Origin: Berberis thunbergii
Taxonomy: Eukaryota; Streptophyta; Magnoliopsida; Ranunculales; Berberidaceae
NCBI GenBank assembly: GCA_003290165.1
Contig: QNQO01002053.1
Span: 96,310-160,309, forward strand
Direction of reading: 5' to 3'
Length of the DNA stretch: 64,000 nt
A program made the position numbers and the translations under genes. The notes beneath the pieces are model-generated. The model was not told the origin of the DNA and did not search any database. It saw nothing but the letters and a program-made list of their open reading frames with translations. This document shows positions 47,879-57,694 of this stretch, in pieces (within the stretch, counting starts at the first letter, position 1; each line of letters starts with the position of its first letter).

Positions 47879-48925
47879 TCGAAAAAATAATTGAATGACA
47901 CCCAATTATCAGCTTACAAAATTTAACTAAAATACTCTGCAAAGAGTGCATATATGTTCTAAGAAATTTTGTTAATTAGGCAATTTCAATCTTTTTATGA
48001 TTAATTTAAGAAAAATATATACAAGTCTTTTTCCATTATTATCTTAGCAATCGGATGGTCCTTTTACTCATGGTTTTTTAGACATACCTTCCTATTAACT
48101 ATTCTAAATTTGAGACCCCTTCAAGCTAAATGAAATTAGATGGATCTTCTAAACGGTCAGAATTCGGTGAGGTTATTTTAATTTGACATACTTGTCTCTC
48201 TCGTGATTTGCACATTCAACCCTGATTTGTGAAACTTCCAAATTAAGAACACAACTCAATCATATTATGCAAATCTCTATGAACAATTCATGGCCAAGAG
48301 AAAATTTAGGAAGAAAAGAAAAAACAGACTATCAATTCTTTTATTCCCCAACCTCCCCCTTCCTTCTTCTATAAAAATGCCAACAAACTGTCAAACTCCC
48401 TCTTCCCTATATCTTCCTGCCACCCACCTCTACACCAAACGCTACCAACAAGAGCACCACCACCAACATCAATCTTAGGTTATTCAGAATGTGACCATTT
48501 CCTGCTTCAAATTGTAAGAGAGGAAAAGGAAAGCGCCAAAAATTGTAAATTTTTTTTTTAAATCCCTCCTCTCCACAATCGGCAACCACCACCAACATGA
48601 TACACCCATGACAATCCATTTTCCCATCCCATCAGGTTGTTGGCATTTTCAGAAAAGAATGAAGGGGGGAGGGCGTCCTAAATTTAATCTTCAGTTGAAA
48701 TTTGGATAATAACCTCATCAATCAGAACTGACACGTGCAATTCATGGGAGGAGCAAATTGGTTAATTTAAAATAACCTCATCAAATTCCGGCCATGTAAG
48801 GGGTATATGTCTAAAAATCCCCTTTACAAATGCCCACAAATTTTTAGAAATGAATAATCCACTTTTCTCATCTCTTTCCAAAACAGCCCAGCACTCACTC
48901 ATTTAAAACATAAAAACAGGGTACT
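47879..48925. other. Intergenic DNA, no gene seen
   Basis: AT-rich with CCA/CAC-rich patches. Open stretches at 48290-48478 and 48407-48619 look like low-complexity artefacts. Confidence 0.45.
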
Positions 48926-49866
48926 GTCCCATTTCAGTTTCAGATTCTGTCATTGACTTTCGACCAACTTTAATGCTCGATTGAGACCGATTCTCAAGCT
49001 CATCAAAACACAAAAAAAATGTAGTACTCTAAGTTATCTAATAAACAAAATTTGAATCACTTAAAAATGTTTTGAAATGAACAAATTATAATCATTTTAC
49101 TAAAGTCACTCAAATCTGTCCAATAAAGAAAACATGGTTTTGTCCCTGACTTTCGACCAATTTTGACCCTAGATTGAGACAGATTCTCATGAATATTATA
49201 ACACAAAAAATGTAGTACTTTGAGTTATCTAATGAACACATTTTGAATCACCTAAAAATATTTTAAATGGTCATTTTACTATAGTCACGCAAAATTGTCC
49301 AGCAACGACCAAGTCGTAGCAGATCATGAGAAAGTAAGTTTCTCACTCGCATGATTTGCTGCGATTTTAAGTCTCGCACTCACATAAACTTCTAAAACTG
49401 CGAGTATAAGACTTAAACTCGCAGTGGATCAAGTGAGTGAAATACTTACATTCGCATGATCCGCTGTGACTTGGTTGTTGCTAAACAGTTTTGAGTGACT
49501 GTAGTAAAATGACCATAACTTGTTCATTTCAAAATATTTTCAGTGATTCAAATTGTGTTCATTAGATAACTCCGAGTACTACATTTTTCATGCTATGATA
49601 AGCTTGAGAATCGGTCTCAATCGAGCATCAAAATTGGTCGAAAGTCAGAAATAGTACAATGTTTTCTTTACTAGACAGATTTGAGTGACTTTAGTAAAAT
49701 GACCATAACTTGCTCATTTCAAAACATTTTTAGGTGATTCAAATTTTGTTCATTAGATAACTCAGATTACTATGGTTTTCGTGTTTTGATGAGCTTGAGA
49801 ATCGGTCTTAATAGAGCTTCATAGTTGGTCGAAAATCAATGACAGAGTCTGAAACTGAAATGGTCC
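48926..49866. repeat. 0.94-kb palindrome with doubled arms
   Basis: The left arm (48926-49390) and right arm (49396-49866) are inverted copies, starting CCATTTCAGTTTCAGA and ending in its complement. Each arm contains two related units of about 190 bp (for example CTTTCGACCAA...CGATTGAGAC, GTAGTACT, AGTTATCTAAT, GTCATTTTACTA). The centre holds further short inverted motifs (CGCATGATCCGCTG and its complement). There are no coding frames, and no TSD or terminal motif identifies the superfamily. Confidence 0.85.
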
Positions 49867-50015
49867 AATCGCAGCGGCGCATGTATGTGGCATAACAACA
49901 ATCGCGGCAGCTCATGTGAGTATGGTAACTACATTCGCATGTGCCTTTGTGGTGGGAGTTCTCGTACTCGCATGGGCTACTGCGATTGGTCTATTTTCTG
50001 TCATTTACATTGTTT
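49855..50015. repeat. Secondary hairpin at the edge of the palindrome
   Basis: GGTCCAATCGCAG (about 49862) is complementary to CTGCGATTGGTC (about 49979). The loop holds GCGCATG/CATGTG-type motifs like those in the palindrome centre, suggesting that a further nested arm was truncated here. Confidence 0.5.
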
Positions 50016-50199
50016 CCTTCTTCATTTTTTTTGGCAGCGATTGTACATTTTCAGATTGTTGGTAATCCTCCCTTTCTCATTTGTTTCTATTGAATTTTTT
50101 TCTAATGTATTTGTTGTTGATTGATTTCAAATGATTATTTCTAAAAGTCCCATTTGTGTTAGTTAATTTATGACATTTTGTTGTGAAAAAAATAATAGA

Positions 50200-50860
50200 A
50201 GAATAAGAAGAAAATAAGAGAGGAAAAAAATAAGAAGAAAAAACACATAAGATGAAGAAAAGGGATGCCACCACCTTCACGTTCTCTTATCTCTTCACCA
50301 GAGCAACACCTCATCGGAGGAGGAGGTGGAGAGATGGTGGGTGTGGGTTCCCCACTCGGAGGAACCACCCCGAGGGACAATTTTGTTTGCCCTCGCGGAG
50401 GTTACAGCGAGTAAGGAACCTCCGTAGAGGCGAAGGAGAAAAAAAGGTAAAAAACAAAAAGGAGAAGAAGAACAGGACAAAAAAAAACAGTCAATAAGAA
50501 GATATGAGTAAGTGGCGGCGGTGAAGGGGTGATGAGGATGAGGAAGAGGAGTGGTGGTGGTGTGATTGAAAAAGAAGAAGAAGAAAAAGAAGTGGCAATG
50601 GCATTGAGGTAGTGGTGAATGGGAGGAGGAGAGGTGGCGGTGGCATGGTGGTGGTGTGATTGAAGAAAAAGAATAAGGAGTAGGAGGAGAGGTGGCGGTG
50701 GCGTGGTGGTGGTGGTGTGATTGAAGAAGAATAAGAAAAAAAAAAGAAGAAAATGATGAAGAAGATGAAGATAATGAGAATGAGGAGGAGAGGTGGCGAA
50801 TGCGAGGTGGTAGGGAAGGGGTGGTGGTGGTGAAGGGGAGAGAGGAAAAAATGAGTTAAG
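50200..50860. repeat. Purine-rich low-complexity tract with GGTGGCGGTGG units
   Basis: AAGAAG and GGTGGTGG stretches, with a longer unit (AGGAGAGGTGGCGGTGGC, then GTGGTGGTG and TGATTGAAGAA) repeated near 50625 and 50685. It yields spurious Pro/His/Ser-rich minus-strand frames. No gene is supported. Confidence 0.8.
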
Positions 50861-51021
50861 ATTAAGGTATTTTTTCATTTTATTGATGATGGTGTCCTTT
50901 AGCAGGTAATAATGTCCCTTTGAAAATATGGTATTAATGGTATCAATGATGTGCATCAATAGAAGTGGCGGTCTTAATCAATAGTAGCCTTCTTCGTAAA
51001 ATAATACGCAATGTTAAGGAA

Positions 51022-51173
51022 CAGAAATTCTAGGATGCCTAGCCCTATGCTTGGTAGGTGTCAGACATCGTTGATCTTGCCTGAAGATAAGTGTTATATC
51101 TATCCTGATGCAATATCAACGGTGTTTGGCCCTACCAGACACAACACCAGGCACAGGGTTAGGCATAGTGCTC
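51022..51173. mobile_element. Hairpin MITE, copy 7 (diverged interior)
   Basis: 152 bp with terminus CAGAAATTCTAGGATGCCTA identical at its outer end to copy 1, and a right end complementary to GAGCACTATGCCTAACCC. The interior has GCCTAGCCC / GGGTTAGGC and GGTAGG / CCTACC arms instead of the GAGGGA arms. It has a perfect 9-bp TSD, GTTAAGGAA (51013-51021, 51174-51182). Confidence 0.8.
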
Positions 51174-51200
51174 GTTAAGGAATGCAACAATTCTAAAATA

Positions 51201-51300
51201 CACTGGGAATTTACCTGGGATTTCGCCTGGATGGCTAGCCACGTGCACCATCCACGCATGCCAGGCACGTGTGATTAAAGTGGACAAAAAAAACCCAGAA
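51201..51300 (+). repeat. Left terminal inverted repeat of the 9.6-kb segment
   Basis: About 100 bp, with the 30-bp block at 51242-51271 perfectly inverted at 60725-60754. Confidence 0.75.
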
Positions 51301-51698
51301 GGAGAAGCTCAAGCATTTGTTCTTCGATCTGGGTACCCATAAACCCTAGATCCCCAATCGGCTCAAGCTTAGAAACCCTAGATCCAATCGGCTCGCAATT
51401 AAACGGGTACACAGCTGCGAGATCATCCTGCGACCAATCGGCTTCAGCGAACTGGGTCATCTCCTCAATCGGCTTCAGCGAACTGCGACACCTCAAAACC
51501 AGAAATTACACCCTGGTTGTGTGTTGTGTTCTTCAAGGGTTCAAACTACCTTCAATTAGCAAACTGGGTCATCTCCTCAATCTCTAATTTCTAAAGGTTA
51601 GACTTTTTCATCTCCTTCTTTGTCTGAGCTTTTTTATATAAAAATAAATATAAAAAACCCATACTTTTGTTTCAGTTTCTTATAGAGGTTATTACTTA
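51301..51698. other. Spacer inside the MULE-like segment
   Basis: Short direct repeats (CAATCGGCT four times; TTCAGCGAACTG twice; AACTGGGTCATCTCCTCAAT twice). There is no coding region I can support; it is comparable to the repeat-rich zone at the other end. Confidence 0.6.
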
Positions 51699-54600
51699 CA
51701 GGGGGGTATTCAATCATGGATTTTAATAGAGTCTGAAAGACTTTAAATCTCATGGATTTTAATAGAGTCTGGAGGACTTTACAGAATTCACTGGATTTTA
51801 ATGGATTTTAAGTGACTAGATTTTGAGGAATTTACAGAATCCACTGAATTTTAATGGATTTTTATTATTGGATTTTCTGAATTTTATAAATGATTGTTAT
51901 GGATTTCTATTGATTCTTATAATTTCCTTGAGCCTACTGGGAGTGAATTTCATCAGGGTCAAGAACCCAGAAGATTGAGTCATTTACACTTCCCATTGTA
52001 ACCCTCCTAAGCCATTCTTGAGGTTCATGTGTTGAATGTGAGGACCAAACTCCCTAGCAAATGGGAGAGCTGATAGACTCTGACCTGTTTTGTTGGTTCT
52101 TATTGCAGCTTTCATGTCGTAAGCAGCTTTCATCCTTGGAAAATGGAAAATCTCATAAAACACAATTTTCTTATTACCTAGTTATACAAGTCTAAAGTAA
52201 CCTCTACCGCGTAATGTGCTCAGTTCCATAGTTAACTTCAAAATCCTTACAAATATTATATAAAGCAACAATTTCTTTGGTAAATGGACAAATTATTGTA
52301 ACTTAAATCTAAACACGTATTCAATAAGGCATATGTTTGTGCTCTATGCTACTCAAAAAGGCTCTAAAAACTAGTTAAATTGGTTAGTTGCGCTGCAAGC
52401 TCAGCATGTGCTTCACTAATCAGAAGAGGAGCAAGAAGAACACATTCTTCTTTGAATGTTACAGAGTATGGTAACCGCTCAAATATTTATTCAAAACAAA
52501 GATTTACAAGCTCCACCTCTGCTGAACCAGAGGAAATGAACCCAAAACAGAGATTTACAAGCTCCATCTCTGTTGCAGGATGGAATCATCAAACTGCCAG
52601 GATGACTTTTTATCTTGAAACCGTCATGTAGTTTGTAGAATCAACAAGTGAATTTCTGGTGACCTGATCGGATACAATAAGGATAGACCGGCTCCATTGG
52701 TAATTTTGCACTTATGGTTCCTTAATCTGCAGCCATGAATGGATCTACCTCCCCAAGATCAGCAACCAGGGGTTCCAACTCTGTTGTATCTTCATCTTCT
52801 GGAGCGAAAAATGTTGGGAAAGGAAGCAGTGAAATTTTGGGTTTCTTGTAATGAGCATCCTTAATGAACACAAAATTTCCTTCTGCACCTGGGACCTGTT
52901 AAAGAAAATTTTAAATAAAACAAAAACCCATAGTAAGCCCATAAGTTATCTATCAATTGTTTTGAATATAAATGGAGGAATCTAACAAAGAAGCTCCGCA
53001 AATATTCTTTACAGAGACTCAACTCCGCAACACAGTGGGAGTTTTTTTTTTTCCTTCTTTTTTCATAAGCCCCTTGAGGAGGGCATGAAAACATGAAGCT
53101 ATACCATAACATTAGGCTTGAGAGAGAAAGGAAAACAACTTAAGCAGCCACGAAAGATATAACAGAAAATGGGCTCAGGAGTCAGGACCATATGCTACTT
53201 ACAAGTTTCTTTTCAGATAAACCTAGATTAGATAATACTGGATATTTATTTGGCTTTAAGGGAATGTGGACTTGCTTTCGTTTTACCCTTATTTCAGGTA
53301 ACCTGATACCTCATAAAGCAATCACCATTTCAGCTATGGAATCAAGCCTGATGTTGGCATCCTTAAACCCATTCAAACTGATGCATGTGGATAGGTAATG
53401 ACTCAAGAGACTTGTTAATGAAGAGGATAATCTATGGTGTACTGGATCAAGCTCAAATATCAAATATGGAAAGTGGTATGGCTTCCAAACCATCACAAAT
53501 TGGTGGAATATAAAATTTACTAGAAACAAACAATTTTAAGCTACAAATCCGTACATTTCTAGGAATTTGGATGTGTCATGGATCTTATGGAGGCTCTAAA
53601 CTCAACTGCGATCCGTAATATGGATATGGCTGGAAATGGGATTACTAACCAATGGACTATTTAGTCTTGGATCTTCCATTGTAATTTTCCTATCTCTCCT
53701 CACAATGGTTTTGCCCAAGCAGTAAACTTTCTTCATGGGTTTTGCCCTACTTTACATTCAAGCATAAACCAATACAAATTTTTTAGCTTAACTATTTTCA
53801 AATACACCCTAACTTACTTGAAATTCGACAAATTGGCGAAACAAGATGAAATTTTGAATAAATGGGTGTGTCCAAAAGTACCTGTAAAGCAGTGATCCCT
53901 TCCTTTTCAATAGTTTTCACTTGAGTAACAATATTATCATCCAACCAAAGAACCCAAACCGGAACCCTAGCACCCCATTTGTCCCAAACAACAGTCATCC
54001 CACATTTAACTGCAATAGCTCCAGTCCTCTTTGATTGGGGTGTCATCACTCTCGTCTTTGCCTCAATAATCCTCCCTCTTCCACCACCACCACTACTGAT
54101 CTCATAAGAAGCTTCATCATAGAGTGCCTCTGCACTGAACCCCCTCAACTGGGTTGTTGTTAATGTTGCTCTGGAGCTCGTGTAGAGGGACCTTAGACGA
54201 GAAAGAAGACCTCTTGATGTAGCTGACATGGGGAATGTGAGATTGGAAGGGGCGTGGAGAGGGAAAACGTGGGAGCTTTATGGGGTTTTGGAAAGTGGGG
54301 TTTGTAAAGGTTGAAGCTTTATGAAGAAGGAGTGTTGTGAGGAGTGATGGAGGAAGATCGAAGGGTTTTGCTGAAACTTGGGTTTTCACGAACATCACTC
54401 CTCCTCCAAAGAGATGGAGACTCGATTCTTCAATTAACTAATCAGGTTTTCACGACCCCACTCCTAGATCAGATCCAAATCCATTCTCCATACCATAAAC
54501 TAATCAGGAACCGCGAAGAGGTAATTGGTCGGTGCTGTTGCAGCAGCTGCTGCTGCTGTTGGATTCTCGATCTCCTCTATCTCTGCTATTTCTTTCTCTT

Positions 54601-55021
54601 TCTTCTGTGAATTGGATTACCCTGCAAGCCCTAGCAGAGAAATTGTTGGTGAGAGCGACTTGGAACGAGAGGGAGCAGAGAGATTGAAATACGAGGGGTA
54701 GAGGTCAGATTTGTAAAGAAGATTGATATTTATATTTTTCACAAATAAATCCTTCAAAATCCTTCAAAATCCATCAAGTCAACAAATCCATTAAAATCTT
54801 CTATTGTTTGAATACCCCTAGATTTTATTGTATTGTTTAAAATCCATGATTGAATACCCCATGATTTTAATGGATTATAAAACAATCATTTAAAATCCAT
54901 GATTGAATACCTCTGGATTTCATTGTATTGTTTTAAATCCTTAATTGAATACCCCTATATTTTAATGGACTTTAAAATCTCTCAAAATCCATTAAAATAC
55001 ATGATTGAATACCCCCCCCCC
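51699..55021. mobile_element. Nested element with GGGGTATTCAATCATG termini carrying gene fragments
   Basis: The left end is GGGGGGTATTCAATCATGGA (51701) and the right end is its complement with a longer C run (54994-55021). Both subterminal zones (about 51701-51900 and 54720-55021) are built from repeated ATTTTAATGGATTTTAA / ATGATTGAATACCCC motifs, as in known plant PIF/Harbinger-type families. TTA lies next to both ends (51696-51698, 55022-55024), although two extra bases intervene on the left. It encloses the ribosomal protein L3 gene fragment; no transposase was found. Confidence 0.6.
52722..54229 (-). pseudogene. Mitochondrial ribosomal protein L3 gene, first and last exons only
   Basis: Exon 1 (53882-54229) starts [14 protein letters not shown], with an Arg/Ser-rich mitochondrial presequence, then [19 protein letters not shown] and [18 protein letters not shown], the uL3 N-terminus, and ends ...GITALQ at a GTACTT donor. 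The last exon (52722-52895) follows CAG and reads VPGAEGNFVFIKDAHYKKP ... PLVADLGEVDPFMAAD, the organellar uL3 C-terminus as I recall it. The central exons (about 150 residues, most of the rRNA-binding fold) are absent from the 986 bp between. Both pieces remain open and both junctions are phase 0, so a spliced transcript could encode a 173-residue shortened protein. It would not be expected to work as uL3. It lies inside a transposon, suggesting capture with internal deletion. Confidence 0.8.
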
Positions 55022-55319
55022 TTAATTTCATGTTGTTACATTGCAAAAAAAAAACATTTTGTTGTTACTGTTAAGAATCGCCACTAGGAGAAATTGTTGT
55101 GGACTGTTGAGCTTCAAGTTGAATGTGTTTGCAAAATATGTATGTTCAGGCTTATTCATAAGGTCGATGTTTGTGTATATAATGTTCTGTTTAGTTTGTA
55201 GCACGTATTCATTATGGGGACAAATGATCAAAGCCAAATGGGTTTTTCTTTTTTGATCAATCAAACAGAAGGAGAATACTTTCCAGCATAACCCCCACAT
55301 TACCCCAATGCCAAACTAG

Positions 55320-55740
55320 AGATGCAATTTATTTGTTGTTTCTAATGCAATTTTTTTTTTGTTTCTAATGCAATTTCTGAATGTTATGAGGTTGAACACT
55401 ATAAAAACAAACATTTCAGGTTGAACACTATAAATGTTATGAGGTTGGCAATTTATTTCAGGTTGAACAATATTTTTTGTATTAGAAATTGCATTAGAGG
55501 ACAAGAACACTATAAAATGTATTTTATCTGAAATGTATTCTTGTCCACTATAAAATTGGATAAGAATACCCGTATAACAGTGTTGAGGACAACCTCATAG
55601 CATTCATAGTGTTGCAATTTTTATAGTGTTGAACATTTCAGGTTGAACACTATAAATTCTATGAGGTTGGCATTTTTTATAGTGTTGAACATTTCAGGTT
55701 GAACACTATAAAATGTATTTTATCTGAAATGTATTCTTGC
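55320..55740. repeat. Tandem repeats before the RNase H1-N ORF
   Basis: Repeated units around ATTTCAGGTTGAACACTATAAA, TGTTATGAGGTTGG and TTTATCTGAAATGTATTCTTG. Two near-identical ~85-bp arrangements occur, at about 55380-55540 and 55625-55740. They lie in the leader or intron of the following ORF. Confidence 0.75.
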
Positions 55741-55783
55741 CTGTGTCACCCCAACTAACATCTGTTACTTTGCCAACGCAGGA

Positions 55784-56128
55784 ATGACATACGTAGCTTA
55801 TGTTGTTTATCGTAGGCATGTTCCTGGCATTTATGTTACTTGGTCAAGTTGCGCACTACAAGTAAACGGGTATACGGATGTTGTCTACAAGGGTTTCAAT
55901 TCACTTGAAGAAGCGGTTGAAGATTATGAAATGTGGAAGGAGCAGGAGGCGAGAAGAGAAAGAGAACAAGCGTCGAGAAGAGAGCACCAATCAAGAACAA
56001 GAACAAGGGAGTCAAGAACAAACGACACTGAAGAAGTGGTGGACCAACCCAATAATGCTCCCGAGGGTCGTCGCAATCAAGCTCATGAAAATCAAGTCAA
56101 CGATACTTGGCTTTTACTAAGGACCTAA
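55784..56128 (+). CDS. RNase H1 N-terminal (viroplasmin-like) domain protein
   Basis: 114 codons, beginning just after an acceptor-like TTTGCCAACGCAG, so an upstream non-coding exon is likely. Residues 5-45 match the hybrid-binding domain of RNase H1: AYVVYRRHVPGIYVTW, then QVNGYTDVVYKGFNSLEEA, with the conserved Tyr, Gly-Ile-Tyr, Trp, Gln-Val-Gly-Tyr and Lys-Phe positions. This small fold binds RNA/DNA hybrids or dsRNA. The rest is an Arg/Glu-rich charged tail (REREQASRREHQ). There is no RNase H catalytic domain. Length and context suggest a transposon-associated accessory gene in the MULE-like segment rather than a host RNase H1. It may also be a captured host exon. Expression is unknown. 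Confidence 0.7.
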   Translation: MTYVAYVVYRRHVPGIYVTWSSCALQVNGYTDVVYKGFNSLEEAVEDYEMWKEQEARREREQASRREHQSRTRTRESRTNDTEEVVDQPNNAPEGRRNQAHENQVNDTWLLLRT

Positions 56129-56339
56129 TCAACAGTATATTAGTAGTAGTTTTATTAATTCTTGTACTTTTGTTTTTTAAGGTCTTGGATAGTATGTGAG
56201 ATGTAAATGAATATGTTTTGGAGGGTAAATGAATTTTAAGATCTTGGATGATATATTATTCTGTTTTGTTATTTCTATGGTGTGTTGCTATTGTATGTTG
56301 TTTCTAAGTCAATGTTGCTTATGTTGTTGCATAAAATTG

Positions 56340-57340
56340 ACAGTGTTGCTATGTTTATGTATGGTGCTATGATTTTATGTTGAAAAATCAGTGTTTGCAT
56401 AAAACTGCAGTGTTGCTATTATCTTGGTGTCAGGATCTTGGTGTTTGCTGTCAGGATCTTGGTGTTGAAATGATATGGTGTTTGTATGAGAAAACAGAGA
56501 AAACAGAGACAGAGATACTGCTATTATCCTACAGAGACAGAGTCCCTGCAATGTTGCTATCACAATTCCATATCAAAATTTCCTATGTTGCTATCAGAGA
56601 TACTGCAATGTTGCTATGTTGCTGTTAGAGTTCCTGACAGAGTTCCATATCAAAATTTCTGACAGAGTTCCATATCAAAATTGCTATGTTGCAATGTTGC
56701 TATCAGAATTGTTGACAGAGTTTCTATCAGACTTGCAAAATGCTATGTTGCTATCTGATGACAGAGTTGCTATCAAAATGCTATCTGATGACAGAATTGC
56801 TATCAAAATGCTATGTTGCTATCTGATGATAGAGTTTCTATCAGAATTGTTGACAGAGTTCCTGATCAAAATTACTGATGAAATTTCTGATAAAATTTCT
56901 GACAGTTCTGATGAAATTTCTATGGTGTTGAAATTTCTGATAAAAATTTCTAAAAAAACACTGGAATTTCTATGGTGTTGAAGATTAGCATGAACAGTGG
57001 AATTTTTTTTTTGAAAAAACATTGGAAATTTTCTGAAAAAACAATGATAAACACTGATAAAAACAGTGAGATACTAAAAATTTCTGACAGTAAACACTGG
57101 AAAAACTGAAAAACACTGGAAATGTTATGAAAAAACAATGATAAACACTGATAAAAACACTAAGATACTAAAAATTTCTGACAGTAACACTGGAAAAACT
57201 GAAAAACACTGAAAATTACATAGCAAATTATACGAGTTTACACCCTGAAAAACTGAAATTACACCCTGAAAACTCGACATTACACCCTGAAACACTGAAA
57301 TTACATGAAACTCATGACTTGCAACAATGAAACTGCATGA
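56340..57340. repeat. Degenerate GTTGCTATCAGA / CTGATAAAA repeat tract
   Basis: About 1 kb of short interspersed units (ATGTTGCTAT, GACAGAGTT, CATATCAAAATT, CACTGGAAAAACTGAAAAACA, TTACACCCTGAAA). Local duplications such as 57040-57130 are readable. It separates the RNase H1-N ORF from the convergent transposase pseudogene. No gene is supported. Confidence 0.75.
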
Positions 57341-57694
57341 ACTGGATCCTCAACGCTTCCACATGTATGACACTATGTTTGAATGATCTCTTTCAGGGTT
57401 GGAGAATTCATTTGCAATATCTGTACAATCTCTGTACGACTCCATGTCGTTGCTAGAAGTTGGTCGCTGCAAAAATAAATGATTAAGGCTTACAATCTTT
57501 ATGTGGTTGTTAAAATGACAATAAACATGTAAATTATGTACCTGTGATATAAGTGAGTAAACTTGACCAAGTCCACTAGGTTGTGAATAATATTACCCTA
57601 TACTTTCACCCTTCAAAACGACGAACACATTAATCATAGTGAACAATCATAGCGAGGCAAATCAAAAGTGAATAATCTTTGTACTAAAGACAAA

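Noticed and set aside
50402..50959. 185-codon minus-strand frame rich in Pro, His, Ser and Leu
   Set aside because: It arises from repeated GGTGGCGGTGG and AAGAAG tracts, with no protein family character.
54344..54610. 88-codon plus-strand frame divergent to the L3 fragment
   Set aside because: Ends in a Cys/Leu low-complexity run from a CTG repeat; no recognisable domain or splice structure.
55784..56128. Integrated caulimovirus (because of the viroplasmin-like domain)
   Set aside because: No movement, coat or pararetroviral RT sequences are nearby; the domain is common in RNase H1-like plant proteins and here sits with a MULE transposase.
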